DNA from: an uncultured Clostridium sp.
GTDB taxonomy: Bacteria > Bacillota > Clostridia > TANB77 > CAG-508
Direction of reading: 5' to 3'
NCBI GenBank assembly: GCA_948471055.1
Contig: CAOKQZ010000006.1
Span: forward strand, 21,892 to 85,891
Length of the DNA: 64,000 bases
Of the stretch, positions 19,434 to 29,230 are shown piece after piece (within the stretch, counting starts at the first letter, position 1; each line of letters opens with the position of its first letter). A model generated the notes under the pieces. The model saw only the letters and a program-made list of their open reading frames with translations, did no database searches and had not been told where the DNA came from. The position numbers and the translations under genes are program-made.

Positions 19434-20087
19434 ATGAAAAATTGCATAAAAAAAATATCACGGTTCCTTAGTTTAGCTCTTACTTTTGTCATTGTTTTAT
19501 CAAGTTCTATATCTGTTTCTTATGCAGCAGAATGTGATAACTCAGATTCAACATTTATTCCTTTAAATGAGTCTACCATTTCATTTGAAGAAGCCATTGA
19601 ATATCTTGGGTTAACTCCTGAAGAAGCTGAAAATGTTCAGTTATATGTAGCAGAAACCTCTGGCGATTTAAGCAATCAACAAAATAACGACATTCAGCCA
19701 TGTTCTGAAGTAACTGATCCTTCTCGTACTTATATTAATAGCGGAGAAGTGTTTAATCCCGGCTTTTTCTCCTTTACAGGTCAGAACCGAGGCAGATATC
19801 GGACTTTAAATGGTTCAAAGGCTAAATTGGCATATGTATGGAAGCCAACTAGTACAACACAATATTCTCAATTGTATACTGGATTCTTCAGATATGGACT
19901 CTCTTCTCCAGTAAAAAACTTTTGGTTATATACTAATAACCCAGATTCAAACGGTTATTACACAGGAAGAACTGATTGGATTGACATTGAGAAAGGATGG
20001 GATTATAACATAGAGTATGAAGCAAAAGTATTTCAATACAATACTCCCATTACTGTAAGCATTTGTACTATAATTGCTGTTTACTAA
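19434..20087 (+). CDS. secreted protein of unknown family with standard CGG arginine codons
   Basis: A 217-aa protein with a clear signal peptide (cut near SYAA-EC), an acidic linker (EEAIEYLGLTPEEAENVQ) and a C-terminal beta-rich domain with FTGQNRGRYRTLNG and WDYNIEYEAKVF. It carries two in-frame CGG codons (19462 and 19799 areas) read through as Arg without a shift, unlike every other gene in the window. Under the shift rule translation would stop after about 13 residues. Base use is also less AT-rich. A decayed relative lies at 23281-23805. Probably recent cargo from a standard-code host; perhaps not expressed here. Confidence 0.75.
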   Translation: MKNCIKKISRFLSLALTFVIVLSSSISVSYAAECDNSDSTFIPLNESTISFEEAIEYLGLTPEEAENVQLYVAETSGDLSNQQNNDIQPCSEVTDPSRTYINSGEVFNPGFFSFTGQNRGRYRTLNGSKAKLAYVWKPTSTTQYSQLYTGFFRYGLSSPVKNFWLYTNNPDSNGYYTGRTDWIDIEKGWDYNIEYEAKVFQYNTPITVSICTIIAVY

Positions 20088-20097
20088 TATTTCTGTG

Positions 20098-20110
20098 TCC
20101 TCTCAACTTG
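20098..20110 (-). repeat. right copy of 13-bp inverted repeat flanking a cargo gene
   Basis: GTCCTCTCAACTT, exact complement of 19397-19409, immediately before the terminator hairpin. Confidence 0.7.
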
Positions 20111-20144
20111 AAAGTGGTAGCATATTTTTGCTACCACTTTCAAA
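20109..20144. terminator. bidirectional terminator
   Basis: A perfect 14-bp stem, TTGAAAGTGGTAGC (20109-20122) with GCTACCACTTTCAA (20131-20144), loop ATATTTTT. It serves the plus-strand secreted-protein gene and the convergent gene at 20140. Confidence 0.85.
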
Positions 20145-21126
20145 TTATATATAATACTATTCTATATCCTATTTTTTCTAACGGTTGAACTCCAATTAGT
20201 GACAAATTATAAATATGCGAGCCAATATTATCAAAATGCCCTCCGGCACTACTATACCCTCTACTTGTTACCCAACAATCTATATATTCCATAACATTAC
20301 CTGCTAAATCATAAATATTATTACTTTTATTTCTTTCTGTTGCTCCAGTTGATAGAATCATATTATATTGTGATTTCATTTTATTTTCACCATATTTATA
20401 TGTTTTACCATAATCAGTAGAATAATATCCTGTAAAATTAAAATTTACATTTGAGAAATTCCCCCAATCTTTTGCACCCACTATATCATAACCACAATTA
20501 TATAACCATTGCATTACATTTATCCATTGTATAGATGTAATTAAATCACTTGTTACAACATTACTGCATTGATACATATTATTTGAATTTTTTTTTGCAT
20601 TTTTCAAACTAATAAAATTCCACACTATACTTCCCTGTTTACTAATAGGTTTTCCTTCTATGTCATTAGTTTCTGATGAAAATTCTTTTATATTATCTCT
20701 CAAATCTTCTGGAATTCCTGCTTCATATCTTGATATATAGAAACCTCCATATTTTTTTATTTGTTCATTATATTTTCCTTCTTGCTCTTCTCTTTGTTGA
20801 GTATCTTGTACATTATAAACGTATAAATTTAATAAATTTTCATTTTTTATTTCCACAAATGGCACCCAAACAAATTGATTTCCAATTTCATCTTCTATAA
20901 CAAGACCCTTATTCCACCCTTTAGGTATACCGTCTTCTATTTCCCAACTTGCTGACTCTGTTTCAATTTTTTTAAATCCCTCTGGAACAATTGGATTGTT
21001 GTACGCATATTTATTTTTTTCTTCAATTATTTCTTTTAAATTATTTGTTTTCATAAGATTAACTATAAATAACACAACTATTAGTATTACTATCAAAAAA
21101 ACTATAATCATTTTTTTATTTAACAT
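20140..21126 (-). CDS. membrane-anchored FGE-sulfatase (SUMF1)-like domain protein
   Basis: A 328-aa protein. N-terminal membrane helix (residues 5-24), then an FGE-sulfatase-type fold: FVWVPFVEI, YGGFYISRYEAG, SNNIYDLAGNVMEY and a GYRIVLYI end. True formylglycine-generating enzymes use cysteines in the C-terminal part; none is in the usual place, so this is probably a binding or structural version, common as a surface domain in gut clostridia. ATG at 21126 follows TTGAGGAG. It is transcribed against the secreted-protein gene. Confidence 0.72.
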   Translation of the reverse strand: MLNKKMIIVFLIVILIVVLFIVNLMKTNNLKEIIEEKNKYAYNNPIVPEGFKKIETESASWEIEDGIPKGWNKGLVIEDEIGNQFVWVPFVEIKNENLLNLYVYNVQDTQQREEQEGKYNEQIKKYGGFYISRYEAGIPEDLRDNIKEFSSETNDIEGKPISKQGSIVWNFISLKNAKKNSNNMYQCSNVVTSDLITSIQWINVMQWLYNCGYDIVGAKDWGNFSNVNFNFTGYYSTDYGKTYKYGENKMKSQYNMILSTGATERNKSNNIYDLAGNVMEYIDCWVTSRGYSSAGGHFDNIGSHIYNLSLIGVQPLEKIGYRIVLYII

Positions 21127-21277
21127 ATTTTTTCTCCTCAATTTTTTATGTTGAAACTATTTAATAGTATACCATGAAATTGCAAATTATGCAACGTAAA
21201 TAGTAATATATGGAAATTAAGAATTAATATATTACAAATCAACCCCATAGGGCTACTCCTATATATGTTGCATTATT

Positions 21278-21634
21278 CTACTTAACATTATATTTCCATT
21301 CATAATTACATACAATAGTATATATGATAAACTTTAAACTAGGTTTTAAACTTTCTTCAATATTAAAATATTCACATATTATACTTTGTTTAGTATTATT
21401 GTACATTGTTTTTATAGCCTGTTCTATACACCATTTAACTTTCAGCAATGAACTTTCATTATACTTTTTTGCAATATACGGAAATACATTTTTTTGCAAA
21501 TTATCCATTGCAGCATTATCTTTAATACATACATATATAGCCTCATTAAGATATCTAAATCCTTTAGTATACCTTTTAAAATTGAATTTTGATAATTCCT
21601 TTAATATAAATTCTTTTGTTTCCTTTTCTTTCAT
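21278..21634 (-). CDS. orphan Spo0A C-terminal-like DNA-binding protein
   Basis: A 118-aa protein with YTKGFRYLNEAI, VFPYIAKKYN and WCIEQAIKTMYN, closely following the pattern of the Spo0A effector domain (KGYRYLREAI, YPxIAKKYNT, RAIRHAIEVAW). No receiver domain is attached. In the ICE it stands next to a sigma-like pair and the lysis-type genes. It may bind 0A-box-like sites and tie cargo expression to host sporulation or stress; this is inference. Confidence 0.72.
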   Translation of the reverse strand: MKEKETKEFILKELSKFNFKRYTKGFRYLNEAIYVCIKDNAAMDNLQKNVFPYIAKKYNESSLLKVKWCIEQAIKTMYNNTKQSIICEYFNIEESLKPSLKFIIYTIVCNYEWKYNVK

Positions 21635-21714
21635 ATTGATCCTCCCTCATAAATAGAATTATTTATTCTTATATAAAGTAATGTCTTCATTTTTTCTAAA
21701 ATGGGGAATTTTTT

Positions 21715-21900
21715 TTAATTTTTTTGTTTTTTTCTATTTTTACTCAATTTTCTAAAAATTGCTATTCTAATTTTTTGCTCACAATCTTCATCTAGCTTTC
21801 CATTAATAGTAGCTGCTCTCCTTATATAAAATTGAAAATCCTTTAAAATCTTTTCAATCTCTTTATTAGATAAACTATAATTATTGAATTTATTTTTCAT
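21715..21900 (-). CDS. small HTH_16-like regulator (Tn916 orf8-like)
   Basis: A 61-aa helical protein with LDEDCEQKIRIAIFRKLSK, similar in layout to the protein at 43462 (GDEDCYQYIIERLIIGIKNY). It overlaps the start region of the sigma-like gene at 21890 and forms a pair with it, like orf7-orf8 of Tn916-type elements. Confidence 0.55.
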   Translation of the reverse strand: MKNKFNNYSLSNKEIEKILKDFQFYIRRAATINGKLDEDCEQKIRIAIFRKLSKNRKKQKN

Positions 21901-22330
21901 TACATCCTTCCTCCATTTTGTTTTTTATAGATTTTTTACAATTATAAATTGTTTTTCTATCTAAAGATAATAAGAAACTTATTTTTGTGTTTGTATACAT
22001 ATTTATAAAAGCAAAAAAGAACACTAACTTTTCATTAAAAGTCAACGTACTTTTTAACTGAAATAGAAATAAGTTATCTATTATACTATCTAATTGGTTT
22101 ATAATGTCTATTTTTTCATCTTTTGTCAGTGGATCATAGTAATCCTTAAAATTAAACTTCTCAAAATCATATAAATCATAATATTGTAAATCTAGGTCTT
22201 CAATTAGTGGTATTTCAAATCTTTGTTTTTCATATTGTTTAAATTTATAATTTCTAACTGTCATCCATATTATTCCAATTATTTCTGTCCTTTCTTCTTT
22301 AGACAAATCATCATTCAAATAGTTTTTCAT
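21890..22330 (-). CDS. sigma-70-region-4-like regulator (accessory copy)
   Basis: A 146-aa protein. The C-terminal part (FNEKLVFFFAF, then ISFLLSLDRKTIYNCKKSIKNKM) resembles a sigma region-4 helix-turn-helix. The N-terminal half is acidic and helical. With the 61-aa partner it forms a second sigma-like pair in the ICE; the other pair is at 43044-43635. Divergent from the holin gene, so it may act on the lysis-type genes, like UviA/TcdR next to holin-toxin loci. The link is inferred from position. Confidence 0.55.
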   Translation of the reverse strand: MKNYLNDDLSKEERTEIIGIIWMTVRNYKFKQYEKQRFEIPLIEDLDLQYYDLYDFEKFNFKDYYDPLTKDEKIDIINQLDSIIDNLFLFQLKSTLTFNEKLVFFFAFINMYTNTKISFLLSLDRKTIYNCKKSIKNKMEEGCNEK

Positions 22331-22702
22331 AGGTATCCTCCAAATTTCTAAATTAGAAACTTGTACTACTTGAATTTTGTATTTAGGTCTTATATAGAAA
22401 ACACACCTCCTCTTTATAATAAAAAACTTGCCTACTAATACAACTTTTTCTATATCAACTACTACAAATAAAATAAGAATAATTAGTACGATTGAATTCT
22501 ATTATTAAACAAAATTCAACAGACAAATTTCTTGTAAATTATACATAATACCAATCAAAAAATTTGTCGAAAATTAGTAGTTTTTAAAGAATTTGATTAA
22601 AATAGATAACTTTAATAAGTAATCTATTTTTCACTATAAAAAACAATTTTTTTTCAATATTATACTCTTGTTGTAAACTGTTATGGCAAAGGAGGAAAAT
22701 TT
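22331..22702. other. divergent control region between sigma-like gene and holin gene
   Basis: A gene-free stretch of 372 bp. It holds a 9-bp inverted repeat, GACAAATTT (22522-22530) with AAATTTGTC (22560-22568), and an 8-bp one, AAATAGAT (22600-22607) with ATCTATTT (22622-22629). These may be operators or a hairpin in the holin leader. The holin ribosome site AAAGGAGG stands just before 22703. Confidence 0.5.
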
Positions 22703-23179
22703 ATGGAAAAAGAAATTGCAAAAATATTTAATAAATTTAGTACCGCTATAGGTACTATTTGTACTATGCTTACATCTACTTTCGGAATTGAATGGGTTTT
22801 GTTTGCAGGGTATTTATTGTTAAATATCACAGACTACCTTACTGGAACAATAAAAGCAAAAATGAAAAATGTAGAAAATTCTAATAAAGGTTTAATTGGA
22901 ATAATAAAGAAAATTTGTTATTGGTTTTTAATTGGATTATCTTTTTTTATACCATATCTACTAATGCTATTAGGAAATAAAATCAATATCAACTTAGATT
23001 TTATTATGCTTTTTGGATGGTTTACTCTTGCTTGTTTAATAATAAATGAAACGAGAAGTATCATTGAAAACCTGATTGAAATTGGCATAAAAGTTCCAGA
23101 ATTTTTAAAAATAGGTTTAGAACAATATCAGCAAATAATAGATTCTGCAATTAATAAGCTAAACGATAAAAATAAATAA
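22703..23179 (+). CDS. phage-type holin (TcdE/UtxA-like family)
   Basis: A 158-aa protein with three to four membrane helices and the ITDYLTGTIKAK motif after the second one, typical of the toxin-secretion/phage-lysis holin family. It is followed by a GH25 lysozyme and a second wall hydrolase, but there are no phage structural genes in the window. It would open the membrane for lysis or for release of a large protein. Confidence 0.85.
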   Translation: MEKEIAKIFNKFSTAIGTICTMLTSTFGIEWVLFAGYLLLNITDYLTGTIKAKMKNVENSNKGLIGIIKKICYWFLIGLSFFIPYLLMLLGNKININLDFIMLFGWFTLACLIINETRSIIENLIEIGIKVPEFLKIGLEQYQQIIDSAINKLNDKNK

Positions 23180-23280
23180 AACACCAAGCACTTATATATT
23201 ACTTGATGCGATTAGGTGCCTTCTTATTTGTTAAAAGTTTTCTACAATATTGCACTTATGGAAAGATTTCGTTAGATCTT

Positions 23281-23805
23281 TTAACGAACTTCAATCCAAA
23301 TATGCACATTCAATCTTCTATCATCATCACAGAGACATTCGCTATTAGATGAGTAAAGGAAGTGATAATCGACTCCTGAATGTACATTTAAGCAATCAGA
23401 CTCATAATATAAGTAACCATCGCCATCTGGATTAACAGTCCAACTATTGTAATCCTTATACTGTACAACTCGTCCTCCATACTCAAACAAAACTGAGATA
23501 CAGATGATACGAAGTAGGATCATTATCAACAGCCTTAAATGCAACTTTAATTTTTACCTAATTACCATTGATGGTTTTATATGCTCCACCATTAGTTCCA
23601 GTGAAGGTCACTCCACCCCAATAATGATTTCCATGTCCAAAAGCTATTGCATAATAAGAAGCTGCTGTCGCATCTACAGACGATTCTGCAATAACATCAT
23701 CATTTCTTGCATTATTGCTTTCCGCTGCCTGAACTTGTGTAGAGCAAAAGCCACACATTAATGTAAAAAAAGTGCTAAAGATAATAACCGCTTTTTTTGT
23801 TTCAT
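23281..23805 (-). pseudogene. decayed secreted protein related to the 19434 gene
   Basis: A signal peptide (MKQKK..., VIIFSTFFTLMCGF) and a beta domain with FTGTNGGAYKTINGN can be followed on the minus strand. Reading it needs a +1 correction in the A7 run at the start, passage of a TAG near 23555, and removal of one T near 23496 before EYGGRVVQYKDY. The lesions are of mixed type and none is a CGG site, unlike the native genes. The FTGxNxGxYxTxNG motif and C-terminal layout match the intact protein at 19434-20087. Confidence 0.65.
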
Positions 23806-23975
23806 AAAGATAACTCTCCTTAACGTTTGTATGAATTTCTCTAATTTATTTGAAATTTTTATTGAAACTTTTAATATAATAACATATTTTTTTGCACAAT
23901 TTGTTAAAATTTGTCGAATGTAAAAAAATTTAATTAAATAAACCTTATAAACATATTATACGAGGAGGAAAAAGT

Positions 23976-24764
23976 ATGAAAAAAGGTATAGATTTATCTA
24001 GTCATAATGGAAACATTAATATGTCTTATGTGAAATCAAGTGGAATAGAATTTATTATATTAAGATTAGGATATCGAAAAAACAAGAATAATATTGATAA
24101 AAAATTTTATGAAAATTACAATAAAGCTATTCAATTAGGCATTCCTGTAGGAGTATATATATATTCTTATGCACTCAATACAAGTGATGCCTTAAAAGAA
24201 GCTAAATTTGTTATTGATACAGTAAAAAATTTAAAATTAGAATACCCTATTTTTATCGATATGGAAGATGCAGATAATTATAAATCAAAAAAGAACGTTA
24301 ATTATTCTACTTGTATAGATATATGTGAAACTTTTTGCAATTATATCGAAAATTGTGGTTATTATGTTGGAATTTATGCTAATTTAGATTGGTTAAACAA
24401 TAAAATAAATGATAGTAGACTCGATAAATTTGATAAATGGGTGGCTCAATGGTCTAAAAGTTGCACATATAAAAAAGATTTTGGAATGTGGCAATATTCT
24501 TCTAAAGGTTCTATATTGGGGATAAATGGAAATGTAGATTTAAACTATGCTTTGAGAGATTATCCATCAATAATAAAAAATACAAAACTTAATTCACTAA
24601 CATCTAACAATAAATTTTATATTGTACAGCCTGGAGATAATCTTACTAAAATTGCTAAACAATATAACACTGATTGGAAAGCAATTTATAATATGAATAG
24701 GGAAATTATCGGTGATAATCCTAATCGTATTAAGGCAGGACAAAAATTAATTATAGGAAACTAA
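23976..24764 (+). CDS. GH25 lysozyme with C-terminal LysM
   Basis: A 262-aa protein. Residues 1-200 are a GH25 muramidase: GIDLSSHNG, PVGVYIYSYA, IFIDMEDAD (catalytic acids), GYYVGIYAN and GMWQYSS. Residues about 217-262 form a LysM wall-binding domain (YIVQPGDNLTKIAKQYN). No signal peptide, so export needs the holin, as for phage endolysins. Ribosome site GAGGAGG precedes the ATG. It cuts the MurNAc-GlcNAc bond. Confidence 0.92.
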   Translation: MKKGIDLSSHNGNINMSYVKSSGIEFIILRLGYRKNKNNIDKKFYENYNKAIQLGIPVGVYIYSYALNTSDALKEAKFVIDTVKNLKLEYPIFIDMEDADNYKSKKNVNYSTCIDICETFCNYIENCGYYVGIYANLDWLNNKINDSRLDKFDKWVAQWSKSCTYKKDFGMWQYSSKGSILGINGNVDLNYALRDYPSIIKNTKLNSLTSNNKFYIVQPGDNLTKIAKQYNTDWKAIYNMNREIIGDNPNRIKAGQKLIIGN

Positions 24765-24927
24765 TTATTACTATCCAATATTGAGAAAAACTTATACACT
24801 ATAATTAACTACATTAATCTATTTTTTATTCATTAAAAAATAGATTAAGTATAATGTTTTTATAGAATTAATTATACAGACTGATCAGCTATATAATAAA
24901 TCAATAAAATGAAAGAAGGTATTTTTT

Positions 24928-27296
24928 ATGGATATAAAAGTTTTACAAACACAACAATGGCTTAATAGCACTTATGGAAGTAATCCTCAATTCGTTAGAG
25001 TGGATGAAGATGGATTAACAGGTAATGGAACTGTTAAAGGTCTAATTAGAGGTCTACAAATAGAACTAGGAGAATCAACTATAGATGGAATTTTTGGAAA
25101 TGGAACATATACAAATTTTAATAATATGTTTCCTAATGGTTTAAACGAAACTACAGATGATTCTTCAGAAAATGTAAAAAATATTATTTATATTTTACAA
25201 GGTGGATTTTATTGTAGAGGTATTAATCCCGAAACGTTTAATGGTTTTTTTGGTATTCAAACTTCTGCTGCTGTTAGAGAATTTCAAATGCAAGCACGGA
25301 ATAGTTCAGGATGCAACCGTTACAGCTAAAATACTAAAATCTATATTAACTACTGATGCATTTACACTATTAGGTTCAGGTGATTCAAAAGTAAGAGAAA
25401 TACAACAAGCTTTAAATTCAAAATACGGTTCATATATGGATTTAATTCCCACAAATGGATTATCTGACAGAAAAACAACAAAAGGATTAATTGTTGGACT
25501 ACAAAAAGAAATTAATGTTACTGTAGATGGTATATGGGGACCAGGAACTTTAAATGCATGTCCTACTCTTCAAAGAGGAAGTAGTAGAAAAGATTTAGTA
25601 TATATTTTGCAATATGCATTGTATATAAATGGATTTGACCCAAATGGATTTGATGGTGGTTTTGGAAATGGTGTAGTAAAAGCTGTTAAGGACTTTCAAG
25701 CATTTGTCAAACTAGATAGTGATGGTATAGTAGGAAAACAAACATGGGCATCTCTTTTAATAAGTTATGGGGATAAAAATAGAACAGTTTCAGCTTGCGA
25801 TACAAGCAAAAAAATAACTGCTTCAGCTGCAAAAATATTAAAAAATAACGGTTATAAGATTGTAGGCAGATATTTAACAGGTTCTGATAAAGGCTTGACA
25901 ATTGAAGAATTAGAAACTATACTTAATGAAGGATTACAAGTTTTTCTTATCTATCAAGAAAATGGTCGTAAAAAAGAAAACTTCACAACAGAAATTGGTA
26001 TTCAAAATGCTTGCAAAGCTATTACCGCAGCTAAAAAATTACGTATTCCACCAAATAGTACAATTTATTTTGCAGTAGATTTTGATGCTACTGATGACCA
26101 AATCACAAAATATATTATACCTTATTTTAGCGGTATATATAGTGTGTTTGATGGTTATTTTAAAATTGGCGTTTATGGTGCAAGAAATGTATGTTCAAGA
26201 GTTACTGCCAACGGATATGCTATTAGTAGCTTCGTAGCTGATGCATCAAGTGGATATAGTGGAAATGCTGGATATCAATTACCTAAAAATTGGACTTATG
26301 ACCAAATAGTAACGGATATTACTATTACAGATCCTGAATATGGTTCACTTCTTATTGATAAAGATGTTTATAGTGAAAATATAAATGCTGTAAATAGCTT
26401 ATTAGATATTAGCGTTTCAGATGAAAATGGTAGCTTTAAATCCAAAATTAGAAATTTATTTAATCTTGCTAAAAGCTATAAACCTTTAGCAACTATTCAA
26501 GAATTAAATAGATTAGTATTACAATATCTTAGAAAACGGAGGAGGTTATGATGGCATTGAATGGGATTTCTTAGATGGTGCAATTGATGATGGATTCATA
26601 GAATATGTTAATAATCACTCAAATGGTGAATTGGCTACTAATAAAATTATTGTATATGATTCAATTTATAATGTGTATATGGACTTATCTCATTGGGCTG
26701 CATCTACAGAAGTACATCTTAATCATGCTTCTACTCCCAATATACCAGTTGGATACATTTACAAAGATTTAGCTGGATGGGCAGGAGATTTAGTATATTT
26801 AGCTGGTCAATTGCAAAAGCAATATAAAAAGAATACTTCCTTATATCATTACACCTCTCAGCAATTATATGGTCTTATAGGTTGCAATGATGATGATTAT
26901 GTTAGAAACCTTGGCTTTAGTGATTATACTAGTCCAGCTAAAGACTCTGGATTCAACTTGATAGATTTATTACAAGATGCAGACGCTTTTAATTTATATG
27001 ATGAATTACTTATTAACCAAATTGATAATGTGCTTATATCTTATTTTGAATCTGGACATGCTACTCGTTTTCATAAGTTTTGCGATAGGCTACGCTCAAT
27101 TTTAACAATAGTTGGAGATCCATATACAGTATTTGAAAAAGCTGCTAAAACATATACAATGAAAAGTTTACTTACTCTTCCAGTAGAAGAAATATTTATA
27201 TTAAAATTTGGAAACTTTGATGAAACACTTTGGGGTGTTAGACTAGCTGAAGCATTTGGAAATAAATTAACGGACTTATTAAATTCTGAAAATTAG
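24928..27296 (+). CDS. large peptidoglycan-binding plus DUF1906-type hydrolase protein (two +1 shifts)
   Basis: Rebuilt as 788 aa with skipped Cs at 25297 (A-G-I) and 26537 (K-G-G-G-Y). The first ~290 residues hold repeated peptidoglycan-binding segments (VDGIWGPGTLNA, DSDGIVGKQTWASL). Residues about 300-500 are a DUF1906 glycoside-hydrolase-like domain (IVGRYLTGSDKG, IYFAVDFDAT, YFKIGVYGAR). The C-terminal ~280 residues, entered through the second shift, start with GYDGIEWDFLDGA and are not recognised except as a conserved tail of such proteins. No signal peptide. Its place after holin and lysozyme suggests a released wall-active effector. Confidence 0.78.
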
Positions 27297-27313
27297 TAGA
27301 AAGGACTAAGAAT

Positions 27314-27748
27314 ATGAAAAATAGTGTAGATACTGTATTAAATTTATTAATATACGCATTGATTATTATAACCATTATATATACTTATAAAAGCTTTAGC
27401 TCTTTATCTAGTATTGAATATTCAGAGCTTTCTAAAGATGAAATACATGATTTGTTACTTAGAAATAATATAAAAATACCTAACTGTGAGTCAATTAGCA
27501 AGGTAACAATGAAAAAAATAATTCCAAATGGATATTACTATACTGTTTATTATACAGAAAAAAATAGTAATAATATGCAATCGGTAAGCTTTTCAAGGAA
27601 AAGTGAATCTATTTTTAGAGATTATATTTTAAAATATGGTAATAATATTAGTAAAAAATATAGTAACGTTTCCAAAATTCTATTTTTAGTTCTCTTATTT
27701 GCAGTAATACTTAAGTATTTATATAAAAAAGCCTATTCCTCACAATGA
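27314..27748 (+). CDS. small two-helix membrane protein, possible immunity protein
   Basis: A 144-aa protein with membrane helices at about residues 8-28 and 118-138 and a polar domain between them. It starts 17 bp after the large hydrolase gene and ends inside a bidirectional terminator, closing the cassette. Not recognised. The place right after a wall-active effector fits an immunity protein or antiholin, by context only. Confidence 0.45.
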   Translation: MKNSVDTVLNLLIYALIIITIIYTYKSFSSLSSIEYSELSKDEIHDLLLRNNIKIPNCESISKVTMKKIIPNGYYYTVYYTEKNSNNMQSVSFSRKSESIFRDYILKYGNNISKKYSNVSKILFLVLLFAVILKYLYKKAYSSQ

Positions 27749-27763
27749 GGAATAAGCTTTTTT
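27725..27763. terminator. bidirectional terminator between convergent operons
   Basis: AAAAAAGCCTATTCCTCA pairs with TGAGGAATAAGCTTTTTT around a CAA loop, with A and T runs on both sides. It ends the lysis-type cassette (plus) and the replication operon (minus). Confidence 0.88.
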
Positions 27764-27766
27764 ATT

Positions 27767-28841
27767 TTAAGCAGTTTTCTTTAATATATCTATTACATCA
27801 AAGTCTTTTTCAAAAAAATCCTTATAATCTCTTATATACTTAATATCTAAATTATACCCCAAAGGTAATAGATCTCGAAATATACGATTAATAATATAAT
27901 CTAAGTTTTGATTCGTTTCTGGTATTTTAAGCACAAATGTAATGTCTTCGATGTTTGTTCCGTCAATTTCTTTTAAAACACTATACGAATTTGATATGTT
28001 TTGAAATGCTATTGTTGGAGCATTGATTATTTCTTTTATTAGATTTCCCAAAAGAAAATTATCGGTCAAAAATACTTTTGTCGAACTTTTGGTTATATTA
28101 TACCTCATAATCCAATTTTTAGCACTAGTACCATTAATCTTATTACTACTTGAAAACCACATATCTGATGTATTATTGAATGGCTTATCTAAGTGTATTG
28201 ACAGACCTTGTATATATCCATTTGAGTCATAAACTGGTACAAAAAATCCGTCAATTCTGCTAAAATACCAGCAAAAATCTTCTTCTTGATAAAAACCTGG
28301 AAGTCCAGCAAGATTATATTTCTTAGACAAACTATTTCCTATTAGTCGTCTCTTAATACGGTTTTTAGGTACACTTCTATATAAATTTTCCTCAATAGAA
28401 CTATCCAAAAATCCCATATTTCTTAGACGATTCTTGTGCTGCTTTTCTAGTCTTAACATAGATAAAAAGTCTCTATAAATTTTATCTCTAATCTCTACAT
28501 CTAATAGTATATTTATTGGACTTATTTCGACTGGCATTCTATTTATAGAAAAACATTTCCTTGCAAGTAATTCTTGATATGCTTTTTTCGTATCTATGTT
28601 CCTAACCTTTGCATATAGTCCAACAGAATATCCGACCTGCTCCACAACGACTACAACAATATTTATTGTTCGTTGTGTTTAAACTCATTGTAGGTATTTT
28701 GCTTAGTTTATTATACCCACAGAACGGACAGATTACCTTAGTTTCAAATCCCTTTTCGTCGACTATTTCTAGGCATAGATGATAGGCTACATTCAAGATA
28801 TGAATGTGTTTTTTTACTTCTTTATAATCTAATTCATGCAT
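27767..28841 (-). CDS. CHC2-zinc-finger primase-like protein (one +1 shift)
   Basis: Rebuilt as 357 aa with one skipped base (plus-strand G at 28634, coding C before GGA, A-G-G-Y). N-terminal zinc finger CPFC...CSRC as in DnaG-type primases, ending CGAGGYSVGLY where the shift falls. The rest resembles the primase/toprim-like part of ICE and phage replication proteins (GLPGFYQEEDF, FFVPVYDSNGYIQG). Last gene of the leftward replication operon. It ends in KKTA. Confidence 0.8.
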
Positions 28842-28886
28842 AAAAATTGTTTCCTTTCTATTTATTTTTAGTCAGCTATTTTACCT

Positions 28887-29213
28887 TTATTCTTTCATTT
28901 CTATATTCGGAGTTGTCATATCTAAAATATCTTTAAATTCTTCTTTTGTAATAACTTTTACATTGCTGTTTTTTTCCAAATATGCTTCTATATATAGTTT
29001 GCTAACATCATGATCCTCTGTAAAAGAATAATACCTAATATTAGTCGGTTCTAATGTTACTATTGCTCTTCCTTTTTGGTTTTTCCATATTCCAAACCAA
29101 GTAGTATAATCCTCTCCTAACTTTACACCTTGTAAAAACACGTTTTCCTCATCTTCAATTTCAAGTTGTCTTGTTTCTTCTATAATTTTACTTGTTTTAT
29201 ATTCGATAGTCAT
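28887..29213 (-). CDS. small protein, paralogue of the 30234 gene
   Basis: A 108-aa protein. It shares IEYxT, LEIED..NVFL.G, FGIW, IVT and a V.VI(T/S)..EFK end with the protein at 30234-30557, so the two arose by duplication. No known domain. Confidence 0.55.
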   Translation of the reverse strand: MTIEYKTSKIIEETRQLEIEDEENVFLQGVKLGEDYTTWFGIWKNQKGRAIVTLEPTNIRYYSFTEDHDVSKLYIEAYLEKNSNVKVITKEEFKDILDMTTPNIEMKE

Positions 29214-29230
29214 AATTCTACTCCTTTCCT

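Noticed and set aside
20140..21126. Active formylglycine-generating enzyme
   Set aside because: The fold is clear, but the expected catalytic cysteines near the C-terminus are not in place and no sulfatase is nearby.
22703..27748. A resident prophage
   Set aside because: Only lysis-type genes are present, with no capsid, tail, terminase or phage integrase; the surroundings are ICE genes.
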